Shown here: positions 35,479 to 44,361 of the stretch, piece by piece
Position numbering within the stretch: position 1 is the stretch's first letter
How the letters are laid out: each line of letters opens with the position of its first letter
NCBI RefSeq assembly: GCF_004138205.1
Contig: NZ_RXNQ01000008.1
Location: forward strand, 1-64,000
Source: Pedobacter sp. SYP-B3415
GTDB taxonomy: Bacteria; Bacteroidota; Bacteroidia; Sphingobacteriales; Sphingobacteriaceae
Direction: 5' to 3'
DNA: 64,000 nucleotides
Made by a program: the position numbers and the translations under genes
The notes under the pieces: generated by a model
What the model saw: only the letters and a program-made list of their open reading frames with translations
Databases searched by the model: none
Told to the model about the DNA's origin: nothing

Positions 35479-36813
35479 ATGAAGGCATCGGATTTCGGAC
35501 CGGATTTTTTGTGGGGCATAGCGGTTGCTGCGGCACAAGTAGAAGGTGCTGCGCTTGAAGGCGGCAAGGGCCTTTCCATCTGGGATACCTTTGCGGCCAG
35601 AAGCGGAAAAATAAAAAAAGCTGCTGTTCCGAGTGTTGCCTGCGATTTCTACCACCGCTATAAAGAGGACATTACTGCCGTTAAATTCCTGGGATTTAAG
35701 ATTTTTCGCTTCTCAATCGCCTGGTCGCGTGTATTGCCAGCCGGGCGCGGACTGCCTAACCAGGATGGTCTGGGATTTTATCACCGCGTTATCGATGAAT
35801 GTCTGCAGCAGTGTCTTGTTCCATATATCACACTCTACCATTGGGACCTGCCCGATGCGTTGGAACAGGAAGGCGGGTGGACGGCTTTCAGCATCAACGA
35901 GGCATTCAATAACTTTGTAAAACTTTGCGCGGTTGAATACGGGTATAAAGTGAAACATTGGATCGTTCTGAATGAGCCTTTTGGTTATACCTCTCTTGGT
36001 TACATGCTCGGCATGCATGCACCGGGAAAAACCGGGTTAAACAACTTCTTCGCCGCGGTTCACCATACCGCATTGGCGCAGGCAGACGGCGGACGCATTC
36101 TTCGCAGTGAGGTTAGCAAAGCGCACATCGGTACGACCTATTCCTGTTCAAAGATTCTTCCGCATACCAACAGCCCCAACGATGAACTCGTGGCACGCCG
36201 CATCGATTGCCTCATGAACAGGCTGTTTATTGAACCCGCGCTTGGCCTTGGTTACCCAACGGCAGACTGGGAACTCCTGGAGCGTTTCAATGTTCGTTTC
36301 GCTACCTGGCGGCTTACTGCACGGATGCGGTTCGATTTCGATTTTATAGGACTGCAAAACTATTTTCCGCTGACGGTAAAATATAATCCGTTGATTCCTG
36401 TCATTCAGGCCTGGGAGGTAAAGGCAAAAAATCGCAAACGCCCTCATACCGGCATGGGCTGGGAAGTAAGCGGCCTTCATTTTGCCGGGATCATCAGGCA
36501 GTTTGCTGCTTATGAAAATATGCCGCCTATCATGATATCAGAGAATGGCGCCGCTTACCATGATAAGCTGATCAGCGGCCGCGTACATGATGACGAGCGA
36601 GTCGCATTTTTTAAGGAGTATCTGGCGGCCCTTCTGGAACTTAAAAACGAAGGCCTTAACATTAGCGGTTACCTTGTCTGGACGCTCATGGACAACTTCG
36701 AATGGGCTGAAGGTTACCAGGCCAGGTTCGGTCTGATGTATACCGATTTTAAAACACGGGAACGATTTATGAAAGATTCCGGCCACTGGTGGAAAGACTT
36801 TCTGGCTTCCTGA
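35479..36813 (+). CDS. Glycoside hydrolase family 1 beta-glucosidase
   Basis: A 444-residue cytoplasmic GH1 TIM-barrel enzyme without signal peptide. The acid/base is Glu166 in VLNEPF and the nucleophile Glu355 in ISENGAA. Other landmarks are the glycone-binding FLWGIAVAAAQVEG at the start, TLYHWDLP, and WTLMDNFEWAEGYQARFGL at the end. Family activity is hydrolysis of beta-linked gluco- or galacto-disaccharides. No transporter or regulator is linked; the gene stands between the MutS-like gene (53 bases) and a terminator. Confidence 0.94.
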   Translation: MKASDFGPDFLWGIAVAAAQVEGAALEGGKGLSIWDTFAARSGKIKKAAVPSVACDFYHRYKEDITAVKFLGFKIFRFSIAWSRVLPAGRGLPNQDGLGFYHRVIDECLQQCLVPYITLYHWDLPDALEQEGGWTAFSINEAFNNFVKLCAVEYGYKVKHWIVLNEPFGYTSLGYMLGMHAPGKTGLNNFFAAVHHTALAQADGGRILRSEVSKAHIGTTYSCSKILPHTNSPNDELVARRIDCLMNRLFIEPALGLGYPTADWELLERFNVRFATWRLTARMRFDFDFIGLQNYFPLTVKYNPLIPVIQAWEVKAKNRKRPHTGMGWEVSGLHFAGIIRQFAAYENMPPIMISENGAAYHDKLISGRVHDDERVAFFKEYLAALLELKNEGLNISGYLVWTLMDNFEWAEGYQARFGLMYTDFKTRERFMKDSGHWWKDFLAS

Positions 36814-36834
36814 AGCAAATACACGTTCATAAAA

Positions 36835-36863
36835 AAGGGGCGCAGATTCTGTGCCCCTTTTTA
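36835..36863. terminator. Bidirectional terminator between GH1 and aconitase
   Basis: GGGGCGCAG pairs with CTGTGCCCC (one G-U) with A run before and T run after, serving both convergent genes. Confidence 0.9.
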
Positions 36864-36877
36864 TTAAATGTTATGGC

Positions 36878-39151
36878 TTATGCGTTTGCAGCAGCTTGTT
36901 TCCTGATAATATTCAGTGCACCACCAGCCTTGAACCACTCGATTTGCTGAGCGTTGTAGCTATGATTAACCGTGATTTCGTCTGATGAGCCGTCTGAGTG
37001 GTTTAGGATCAGCGTCAGCGAACGCTCAGGTGAGAACTCCGTCAGCCCGATGATGTCGATCACATCGTCTTCACGAATTTTATCATAATCATCCTTATCT
37101 GCAAAGGTAAGGGCAAGCATACCTTGTTTTTTAAGGTTGGTTTCATGGATACGCGCAAAAGATTTTACGAGTACTGCACGAACGCCCAGATGGCGAGGTT
37201 CCATTGCTGCATGCTCGCGCGATGAACCTTCACCGTAGTTCTCATCGCCTACAACGATAGAACCAAGACCGGCAGCCTTGTAGTCGCGCTGGGTAGCAGG
37301 TACAGGTCCGTATTCGCCGGTCAGCTGATTTTTAACAGTATCAGTCTGATCGTTGAAATAGTTTACTGCACCAATCAGCATGTTGTTTGAAATGTTATCA
37401 AGGTGACCGCGGAATTTTAACCATGGACCAGCCATCGAAATGTGGTCGGTTGTACATTTACCTTTTGCCTTGATCAGAAGTTTTAATCCTTTCAGATCAG
37501 TACCTTCCCACGCAGTGAACGGATCAAGTAACTGGAGACGGTGTGATGTTGGTGAAACAATTACCTCAACTCCGCTGCCGTCGGCAGCAGGTGCCTGATA
37601 ACCCGCATCTTCTACCGCAAACCCTCTTGTAGGCAGTTCAAAGCCTGTTGGCGGATCAAGTTTAACCTGTTCGCCGCGCTCGTTGGTAAGCGTATCTGTA
37701 ATCGGGTTGAAGCCGAGATCGCCGGCAATTGCCATGGCTGTAACCAGTTCAGGTGATCCTACAAACGCAAAAGTATTCGGGTTGCCGTCAGCGCGTTTCG
37801 CAAAGTTCCGGTTAAACGAGTGTACAATCGTGTTTTTTTCCTGTTTTTCAGCACCAACGCGATCCCACATACCAATACATGGTCCGCAGGCATTTGTAAA
37901 CACTGTGGCACCGATGTTATCAAGTACTTCAAGCAAGCCATCGCGTTCTACCGTATAACGGATCTGCTCAGACCCCGGGTTAATGCAGTACTGTGCTTTT
38001 GTAGTCAGTCCTTTTTCAGACACCTGGCGGGCAACACTTACCGCGCGTGAGATATCCTCATAAGAAGAGTTTGTGCATGAACCGATCAGGCCCACTTCAA
38101 TTTTCAGCGGCCAGCCGTTCCGTTCAGCTTCTTCTTTCATTTTTGAGATCGGCGTAGCCAGATCCGGAGTGAAAGGGCCGTTCAGGTAAGGCTCGAGTTC
38201 ATCAAGATTGATCTCGATTAACTGATCAAAATATTTTTCAGGCTGCTCGTAAACATCTGCGTCGCCTGTAAGATGCTCTTTTATTTCATTTGCAAGGTCA
38301 GCAACTTCTTCGCGACCGGTTGCGCGCAGGTAACGTTCCATGCTCTCATCATAACCAAAGGTCGATGTTGTTGCACCAACTTCTGCGCCCATGTTGCAGA
38401 TGGTACCTTTGCCTGTACAACTCATATTGGTTGCGCCCTCGCCAAAGTACTCAACGATCGCACCGGTGCCGCCTTTTACAGTCAGGATGCCCGCTACTTT
38501 CAGAATAACGTCTTTTGCTGATGTCCAGCCGTTCAGTTTACCTGTCAGTTTTACACCGATCAGTTTCGGGAATTTAAGTTCCCACGGCAAGCCGGCCATT
38601 ACATCACAGGCATCTGCACCGCCAACACCGATGGCAACCATACCCAGGCCGCCGGCATTTACCGTATGCGAGTCGGTACCGATCATCATGCCGCCCGGAA
38701 ATGCATAGTTTTCCAGAACAACCTGGTGAATAATACCTGCACCCGGTTTCCAGAAACCGATGCCATATTTATTTGATACAGAAGAAAGGAAATCAAAAAC
38801 TTCCTTACTTTCTGTTCTTGCATGTGGAAGGTCGACTGCTGCGCCTTCTTTTGCGGTAATCAGGTGATCACAGTGAACAGAAGATGGAACGGCAACTTTT
38901 GGCCGTCCTGCCTGCATAAACTGGAGAAGCGCCATCTGGGCAGTCGCATCCTGCATGGCTACACGATCCGGTGCGAAATCTACGTAATCAGATCCGCGGG
39001 AAAATGCCCTCGTCGGATTTCCATCCCAAAGGTGCGCATACAAAATTTTCTCAGAGAGTGTTAAAGGCCTGCCAACTACTTTTCTGGCGGCCTCTACGCG
39101 GCTGCCGAAGTTTGCATAAACCTTTTTAATCATGTCTATGTCGAATGCCAT
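36878..39151 (-). CDS. acn: Aconitate hydratase (mitochondrial-type aconitase)
   Basis: A 757-residue TCA-cycle enzyme that isomerises citrate and isocitrate through an [4Fe-4S] cluster. The three cluster Cys are Cys359 ([10 protein letters not shown]), Cys422 and Cys425 (ACGPCIG). The swivel domain is marked by [17 protein letters not shown]. Length, the [19 protein letters not shown] start and the lack of AcnA-type inserts place it with the mitochondrial-type clade usual in Bacteroidota rather than E. coli AcnA or AcnB. It is monocistronic. The 251 bases upstream to the next gene show no obvious gene or element. Confidence 0.96.
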   Translation of the reverse strand: MAFDIDMIKKVYANFGSRVEAARKVVGRPLTLSEKILYAHLWDGNPTRAFSRGSDYVDFAPDRVAMQDATAQMALLQFMQAGRPKVAVPSSVHCDHLITAKEGAAVDLPHARTESKEVFDFLSSVSNKYGIGFWKPGAGIIHQVVLENYAFPGGMMIGTDSHTVNAGGLGMVAIGVGGADACDVMAGLPWELKFPKLIGVKLTGKLNGWTSAKDVILKVAGILTVKGGTGAIVEYFGEGATNMSCTGKGTICNMGAEVGATTSTFGYDESMERYLRATGREEVADLANEIKEHLTGDADVYEQPEKYFDQLIEINLDELEPYLNGPFTPDLATPISKMKEEAERNGWPLKIEVGLIGSCTNSSYEDISRAVSVARQVSEKGLTTKAQYCINPGSEQIRYTVERDGLLEVLDNIGATVFTNACGPCIGMWDRVGAEKQEKNTIVHSFNRNFAKRADGNPNTFAFVGSPELVTAMAIAGDLGFNPITDTLTNERGEQVKLDPPTGFELPTRGFAVEDAGYQAPAADGSGVEVIVSPTSHRLQLLDPFTAWEGTDLKGLKLLIKAKGKCTTDHISMAGPWLKFRGHLDNISNNMLIGAVNYFNDQTDTVKNQLTGEYGPVPATQRDYKAAGLGSIVVGDENYGEGSSREHAAMEPRHLGVRAVLVKSFARIHETNLKKQGMLALTFADKDDYDKIREDDVIDIIGLTEFSPERSLTLILNHSDGSSDEITVNHSYNAQQIEWFKAGGALNIIRKQAAANA

Positions 39152-39402
39152 TGATTTTAAATTAAAAGGTACTACTTTGCTTCAAATTGTGCGAATTTAC
39201 AAAAAATACCCCGCCGGGGACATCATTACACCGTCATTGTATTATTTGGAAGTGTTCTAAATAACTGGGTGGCTGTCCGTTTTCGGCCAGCACCTGTGCA
39301 ATAATGAACACCGCCGAAGCTTAATTTGTTGTCTGCTTTATGTAAACCATCATTCCGATTACTTTTTTTGTTCTGGCATGCGTTTCGCAAGCGGCATCGG
39401 CG

Positions 39403-40026
39403 TTAAAGGGCCTCAAAAGCGTAACCATCAGCAATAAGCTGCTCAATGGTGCGGGGAAGCGCATACTGCAGGCGGTCAAAGGCTTTCAGGCTGTCGTGAA
39501 AGACAATGACAGAGCCGTTTGTAACATGTTGCAACACGTTTTGAAGACATTTTTCGGGCGATAAATTCGTGTCGAAATCGCCGCTGAGCACATCCCACAT
39601 GATGATGTTAATTCCGGGAAGCTCAGCACGCAGTGCACGAATCTGCGACTTTTTGATGCGGCCATACGGCGGACGGAAAAGGGAGGTCTGAGTGACCTGC
39701 TGACATTGACGGAAGTTTTCCAGGTAGCTTGCATCATCTGTAGCCCAGCCTTTAAGGTGATTGAAGGTATGATTACCTATTGCGTGCCCGGCATCACGCA
39801 CCTGAAGATAGATCTTAGGGTGCTTGATGATGTTATCGCCAATACAAAAAAAGGTAGCTTTGATGCCATGATGCTTTAAAGTTTTTAGAACGAAGGGTGT
39901 AACATCAGGTATAGGGCCATCGTCAAAGGTCAGATAAACAACTTTCCGCTCGCGGCTCTTGTGCCAGGTGAGCGACGGATAGTACCACCTGAGCAGCCTT
40001 GGGGTCTTGACGAGATACATAACCAA
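39403..40026 (-). CDS. Polysaccharide deacetylase family protein (NodB fold)
   Basis: A 207-residue single NodB domain. All five family motifs are visible: YLTFDDGP (motif 1), IGNHTFNHL (motif 2, HxxxH metal site), FRPPYGR (motif 3), a central Asp in MWDVLSGDF (motif 4) and VIVFHDS (motif 5). This is the canonical peptidoglycan/chitooligosaccharide deacetylase type, in contrast to the divergent one at 2029. No signal peptide is clear, although the first 20 residues are basic and mildly hydrophobic. It is encoded alone. Confidence 0.9.
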   Translation of the reverse strand: MVMYLVKTPRLLRWYYPSLTWHKSRERKVVYLTFDDGPIPDVTPFVLKTLKHHGIKATFFCIGDNIIKHPKIYLQVRDAGHAIGNHTFNHLKGWATDDASYLENFRQCQQVTQTSLFRPPYGRIKKSQIRALRAELPGINIIMWDVLSGDFDTNLSPEKCLQNVLQHVTNGSVIVFHDSLKAFDRLQYALPRTIEQLIADGYAFEAL

Positions 40027-40106
40027 AGGTAATAAATTGGTACCGGTGTACTTAAAAATTTACAGATAAATAAAGTTGTTTATACTATAATTGTGAAAAT
40101 TAACAT

Positions 40107-41474
40107 ATGAGAACTGCTACATTCAAAAGCCTGGTGTCCAGGGTATTTCTAATGACCGCAATGGTCGCTGCCACAGCCGGAACAGCTGCAGCGCAGGAAA
40201 TACTAACCATTCAGGAGGCAATTGAAAGAACACTTAAAAATAACCTGACTATCAAGCAGACCGGCCTGAATGTATCACGCGCAGAGGTAGACCTGTTGCA
40301 GTCGCGTGCAGCGCTTTATCCCAGTCTGAACGGAGGTATCAACCAGAATATGAACTGGGGCCGTAGCCAGCAGGCTTCAGGTGTTTTCGAAAATACGCAG
40401 AATTACCAGGCAAGCGGAAGCCTGTCTACAAGTCTGGATGTATTTGGCGGCTTTGCAAAGATCAACACGATCAAACAGAACAGGCTTCTGCTTGATGCCG
40501 GACGCAGTAATCTGGAAAAGGCAAAGAATGACCTGATCCTTCAGGTAATGACCGCGTACTTCCAGATCGTTTTTAATACCGAACTCTTAAAGTCTACCGA
40601 GCAGCAGCTTGCCGTAGCAAAACAAACGCTGCAGCGCGAACAGGCCCTGCTTGACGCGGGAAATAAAACGCTCGCCGATATCTCGCAGGCAAAGGCCCAG
40701 GTTGCAACTGCCGAATTAAACCGTACAGATGCCGAGAACGCCCTCACAATTTCTTACCTGACGCTTAATCAGCTGATGGAGATCAGGCCTGAAGATGTAA
40801 AGCCTTTTAGCGTAAAGGCGCCTACGGCGGAAGAAATCATACAAAATGTAAACCTGCAGTCTGTCGATGAAGTGTATAAAACGACTGTCAACGTCTTCCC
40901 CGATGTTAAAGTGGCAGAGTTTAACAGGCTTGCGGCAGAAAAAGGCATTGACGTAGCGCGCGGGGCTATTTTTCCAAGGATTAGTTTGAATGCCGGATTA
41001 GGCTCATTATATTTCTATCGTTTTAATCTCCCGGTCGATTTTTCAAATCCTGATTTCAATTCTCAGCTGAGAGACAACTTTGGTCAGAATGTAGGCCTTT
41101 CTATCCAGATTCCGGTATTTAACGGTCTACAGGTGCGTTCTTCAGTAAAACGGGCGAAGATTAGTTATGAAAACGCGAAGATCGAGGAGCAATGGACAAA
41201 AAACAACTTAAATAAAGTGGTATCCCAGGCTATCGCAGATCAGAGAGCCGCCATAAGCCGGTACAGTTCTACTCAGAATACGCTCAAGGCTCAGCAGGAT
41301 GCGTTCAACGTAATCGAACAGCGCTACAATGTCGGTCTTGTTAACTCGCTTGATTATAACATTTCCCGCACAAACAGGAACAATGCTGAAATCGACTTTA
41401 TCCGGGCAAAATATGACCTGCTGTTCAGGGCGAAGGTGATCGATTATTACCTGGGCAAACAAATTACATTCTAA
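40107..41474 (+). CDS. TolC family outer-membrane efflux protein
   Basis: A 455-residue exported channel protein. The signal peptide ends at AAAQ (about residue 30); the body shows the duplicated TolC helical hairpins (LTIQEAIERTLKNNLTIKQ and its counterpart near residue 250) with long amphipathic coils and the late YNVGLVNSLDYNISRTNRNNAE motif. It is followed after 27 bases by an HlyD-type adaptor gene, so both serve one tripartite exporter. No inner-membrane pump gene follows. Confidence 0.94.
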   Translation: MRTATFKSLVSRVFLMTAMVAATAGTAAAQEILTIQEAIERTLKNNLTIKQTGLNVSRAEVDLLQSRAALYPSLNGGINQNMNWGRSQQASGVFENTQNYQASGSLSTSLDVFGGFAKINTIKQNRLLLDAGRSNLEKAKNDLILQVMTAYFQIVFNTELLKSTEQQLAVAKQTLQREQALLDAGNKTLADISQAKAQVATAELNRTDAENALTISYLTLNQLMEIRPEDVKPFSVKAPTAEEIIQNVNLQSVDEVYKTTVNVFPDVKVAEFNRLAAEKGIDVARGAIFPRISLNAGLGSLYFYRFNLPVDFSNPDFNSQLRDNFGQNVGLSIQIPVFNGLQVRSSVKRAKISYENAKIEEQWTKNNLNKVVSQAIADQRAAISRYSSTQNTLKAQQDAFNVIEQRYNVGLVNSLDYNISRTNRNNAEIDFIRAKYDLLFRAKVIDYYLGKQITF

Positions 41475-41501
41475 AACCAAACAAGGCAATACAATACTAT
41501 T

Positions 41502-42863
41502 ATGAAACTGAAGCACATCTTAATTGCAGTAGGATTTATCCTCGTCATTCTAATCGGCCTGAGTATGGCTGGCGTAATCGGCGGAGATAAGACCGAAAAA
41601 GTCACCGTTGAAAAAGCCAGTGCGCGAAAGGTGATAGAGACCGTTACTGCAAGCGGAAAGATCCAGCCTGAAACCGAAGTCAAACTCAGCTCTGAAGTAT
41701 CGGGCGAGGTAGTGGAGCTGCTGGTGAAAGAGGGAGACCGCGTAAAAAAAGGACAACTGCTTTGTAAGGTTCGTCCAGACGTTCTGCAGTCAGGATACGA
41801 ACGGGCTGTAGCCTCATACAATACACAACGTGCCAGTCTGGCCGCTTCAGAACAAATGCTGAAACAGGCTCAGGCCAACTTTACAAATACGGAAGCTACA
41901 TACAAACGGAACGTCGAGCTCTTCAAGAAAAAAGTAATCTCAGCCTCAGAATTTGATTCGGCAAAAGCTGCATACCTGGCGGCCCAGGCCGACTTAGCCA
42001 GGCTGAAGGCGAATGTGCAGGGCGCACGTTCGGGGCTTAATGAATCTGGTGCGAACGTAAAAGAAGCAGGTGCCAACCTGGCGCGGACCACCATTTTTGC
42101 CCCCGTAGATGGTGTAATCTCAAAACTGTCTGTTGAGCTCGGAGACAGGATTCTTGGAACTGTGCAGAATGCCGGAACGGAAATTATGCGCATTTCTAAC
42201 CTGAGCACCATGGAAGTAAACGTTGATGTGAATGAGAATGATATCAACCGGGTTAACCTTGGTGACAGCGCCACGATCGAGGTAGATGCGTTTGCTGATA
42301 AAAAGTTCAAGGGCGTTGTTACCGAAATAGCAAGTTCGTCGAAAGATATCGGCTCGGCAGCTGCCAGCACCTCTGTAGACCAGGTTACCAACTTTGTTGT
42401 AAAAGTGCGCATTATTCCTGAATCATATGCCTCAGTTAAACTGGGTGCAAAAGATCTGCCCTCGCCTTTCCGTCCCGGGTTGTCTGCAACTGTCGACATT
42501 CAGAGTGAGTCTGTAAACGGACTTTCTGTGCCGATTCAATCGATCTTTACAGATACAAAAAAGGCAGCTGAAACAGCCGGGCGCGATGGCCGCCCTGAGC
42601 AGGACAGCCAGGAAAAAAATAAACTTACAGACAAGACAATCAAACAGTATGTTTACCTGTACAACAGCAATGGTACGGTCAAGAAAGCTGAAGTTACTAC
42701 CGGTATCCAGAATGACCAGTATATCATTGTTAAAACCGGCATCAAATCAGGGCAGGAGATTGTAACGGGGCCTTATTCAGCTATTCAGAATAAGTTGAAA
42801 GATGGTCTGAAAGTAGAAAAAACGACTAAAGACCAGTTGTTTAATAAAGATGGCAAGAAGTAG
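41502..42863 (+). CDS. Periplasmic adaptor (HlyD/MacA-like membrane fusion protein)
   Basis: A 453-residue adaptor. One N-terminal membrane helix (residues 5-25), then a biotinyl-lipoyl half-motif (VKLSSEVSGEVVELLVKEGDRVKKGQLL), a long coiled coil (about 95-185, rich in Ala/Gln/Glu), the second lipoyl half (TIFAPVDGVISKL), a beta-barrel domain and a C-terminal membrane-proximal domain. The layout matches MacA-type adaptors for ABC pumps more than AcrA. Its partner pump gene is not adjacent; the next gene is gpsA. Terminator at 42895. Confidence 0.93.
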   Translation: MKLKHILIAVGFILVILIGLSMAGVIGGDKTEKVTVEKASARKVIETVTASGKIQPETEVKLSSEVSGEVVELLVKEGDRVKKGQLLCKVRPDVLQSGYERAVASYNTQRASLAASEQMLKQAQANFTNTEATYKRNVELFKKKVISASEFDSAKAAYLAAQADLARLKANVQGARSGLNESGANVKEAGANLARTTIFAPVDGVISKLSVELGDRILGTVQNAGTEIMRISNLSTMEVNVDVNENDINRVNLGDSATIEVDAFADKKFKGVVTEIASSSKDIGSAAASTSVDQVTNFVVKVRIIPESYASVKLGAKDLPSPFRPGLSATVDIQSESVNGLSVPIQSIFTDTKKAAETAGRDGRPEQDSQEKNKLTDKTIKQYVYLYNSNGTVKKAEVTTGIQNDQYIIVKTGIKSGQEIVTGPYSAIQNKLKDGLKVEKTTKDQLFNKDGKK

Positions 42864-42894
42864 CCATCCGCAGTACAGCTGAAATATCTAACTT

Positions 42895-42927
42895 GTCCCG
42901 GTTTAAAACATTAAGCCGGGACTTTTT
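42895..42927 (+). terminator. Terminator after the adaptor gene
   Basis: GTCCCGG pairs with CCGGGAC over a 14-base loop, followed by a T run, just before gpsA. Confidence 0.75.
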
Positions 42928-42938
42928 ATTATTGATAC

Positions 42939-43937
42939 ATGAGGCCTAAAATAGCGATGATAGGAGGTGGAAGCTGGGCAACCGCCATGGTCAAAATGCT
43001 TACTGACAACGAAACTGAGAAAGAGGTTTTCTGGTGGATGCGTAATGAAGATGCGATTGCGCACATCCGCAGGTACAAACATAATCCCAACTACATCAGT
43101 TCTGTCGAGGTAAAAGTGCCCGAAGAAAACATATCGTCTGATCTGGCAGAAATAGTCAGGCATGCTGACTACCTGATTATGAATGTGCCTGCCGCGTTTT
43201 TAAAACAGGCGCTCACGGGTATTGACGCCGCAGCGCTTGAAGGAAAAAAAATAGTTTCTGCTATAAAAGGAATTGTTCCCGATGAAAACCAGATTATCGG
43301 TGAGTTTCTCCATGAAAAATATGATGTCCCGCTTTCAGATATCCTTGTGGTGAGCGGGCCCTGTCATGCCGAGGAAGTGGCTCTTGAAAAACTTTCTTAT
43401 CTCACGATTGCGTGCACCGATACGGCGAAGGCGGAAATCTTTGCCGGTCTGCTGAACACCCGGTACATTAAGACGAATGTTTCTGAAGATATATTCGGCA
43501 CTGAATATGCCGCGGTGCTGAAAAATATCTATGCCGTAGCAAGCGGTATTTGCCACGGCGTAGGTTATGGCGATAACTTCCAGGCGGTGCTGATCTCGAA
43601 TGCCATACGGGAAATGAAAGATTTTGTAGAAGCTGTTCACCCGATCAGCCGCGATATCAAGGAATCTGCTTATCTGGGTGATCTGCTCGTGACCGCTTAT
43701 TCCCAGTTCAGCCGCAACCGGACTTTTGGCAATATGGTTGGGAAGGGGTACACGGTTAAATCTGCACAGCTGGAAATGAATATGATTGCTGAAGGTTATT
43801 ATGCTTCTCGCTGTCTTTACCTGATTAACCAGCAGTACCAGGTTAATATGCCGATCTGCCGGGCAGTTTACCGGATTTTGTACGAAAAACAGTCGCCCGT
43901 AATTGAAATGAAGCTTCTGGCAGAGGAACTCAGCTAG
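42939..43937 (+). CDS. gpsA: NAD(P)H-dependent glycerol-3-phosphate dehydrogenase
   Basis: A 332-residue cytoplasmic enzyme that makes sn-glycerol 3-phosphate from dihydroxyacetone phosphate for phospholipid synthesis. The Rossmann motif is GGGSWATAMVKML (residues 8-20); the substrate region follows as SAIKGI, VVSGPCHAEEV (with Cys-His in place of the usual Ser/Thr), the catalytic Lys in AAVLKNIYAVASG and the RNRTFGNMVGKG loop. Complete. It starts 12 bases after the adaptor terminator. Confidence 0.94.
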   Translation: MRPKIAMIGGGSWATAMVKMLTDNETEKEVFWWMRNEDAIAHIRRYKHNPNYISSVEVKVPEENISSDLAEIVRHADYLIMNVPAAFLKQALTGIDAAALEGKKIVSAIKGIVPDENQIIGEFLHEKYDVPLSDILVVSGPCHAEEVALEKLSYLTIACTDTAKAEIFAGLLNTRYIKTNVSEDIFGTEYAAVLKNIYAVASGICHGVGYGDNFQAVLISNAIREMKDFVEAVHPISRDIKESAYLGDLLVTAYSQFSRNRTFGNMVGKGYTVKSAQLEMNMIAEGYYASRCLYLINQQYQVNMPICRAVYRILYEKQSPVIEMKLLAEELS

Positions 43938-43985
43938 GCAAACAAAAGATTATAGTCATTGTTTATTCAGGAAAATAATCAGGCT

Positions 43986-44315
43986 ATGAAAAGAAAATAC
44001 ATCGTCGGTCTGCTGACGCTTGCTTTTGGCGTTTTTGCTACCATAAGTGTACAGGCACAATCAAAGGTTGAAAAGGCCGCAGAAAAAACCGGAAAAGCGG
44101 TTGAGAAAGGCGCCAAAGCTGTTGGCAACAAAACGGCCGAGGTTGCTGTGAAAGGCAGCGCTAAGGTTGCTGATAAAACCTGGAAAGGTAAAATGGCTCC
44201 CGATGGGTCTAACGTTTATATCGATGCCGATAACAAAAAATATTATGTGAATAAAAAAGGCGCGAGAATATATCTTAAACCTTCACAGATCAGAACCCGG
44301 CCTGCGGGAGAGTAA
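43986..44315 (+). CDS. Small secreted protein with Lys/Ala-rich repeats
   Basis: A 109-residue exported protein from the ATG at 43986. The signal peptide ends in ISVQAQ. The mature part has two portions: residues 25-65, an amphipathic stretch of near-repeats (KVEKAAEKTGKAVEKGAK, VAVKGSAKVADKT), like LEA/YtxH-type stress helices, and residues 70-100, a compact beta segment (MAPDGSNVYIDADNKKYYVNKKGARIYL) resembling a small PepSY- or SH3-like module. No function is known to me. It ends at a strong terminator and is probably independent of gpsA. Confidence 0.8.
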   Translation: MKRKYIVGLLTLAFGVFATISVQAQSKVEKAAEKTGKAVEKGAKAVGNKTAEVAVKGSAKVADKTWKGKMAPDGSNVYIDADNKKYYVNKKGARIYLKPSQIRTRPAGE

Positions 44316-44320
44316 AGCAA

Positions 44321-44347
44321 AAAGGCCTGGCAATTAGCCAGGCCTTT
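44321..44347. terminator. Bidirectional terminator
   Basis: AAAGGCCTGG pairs perfectly with CCAGGCCTTT; A run on the left and T on the right serve both convergent genes. Confidence 0.9.
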
Positions 44348-44361
44348 GTCTTATTCAGAAA

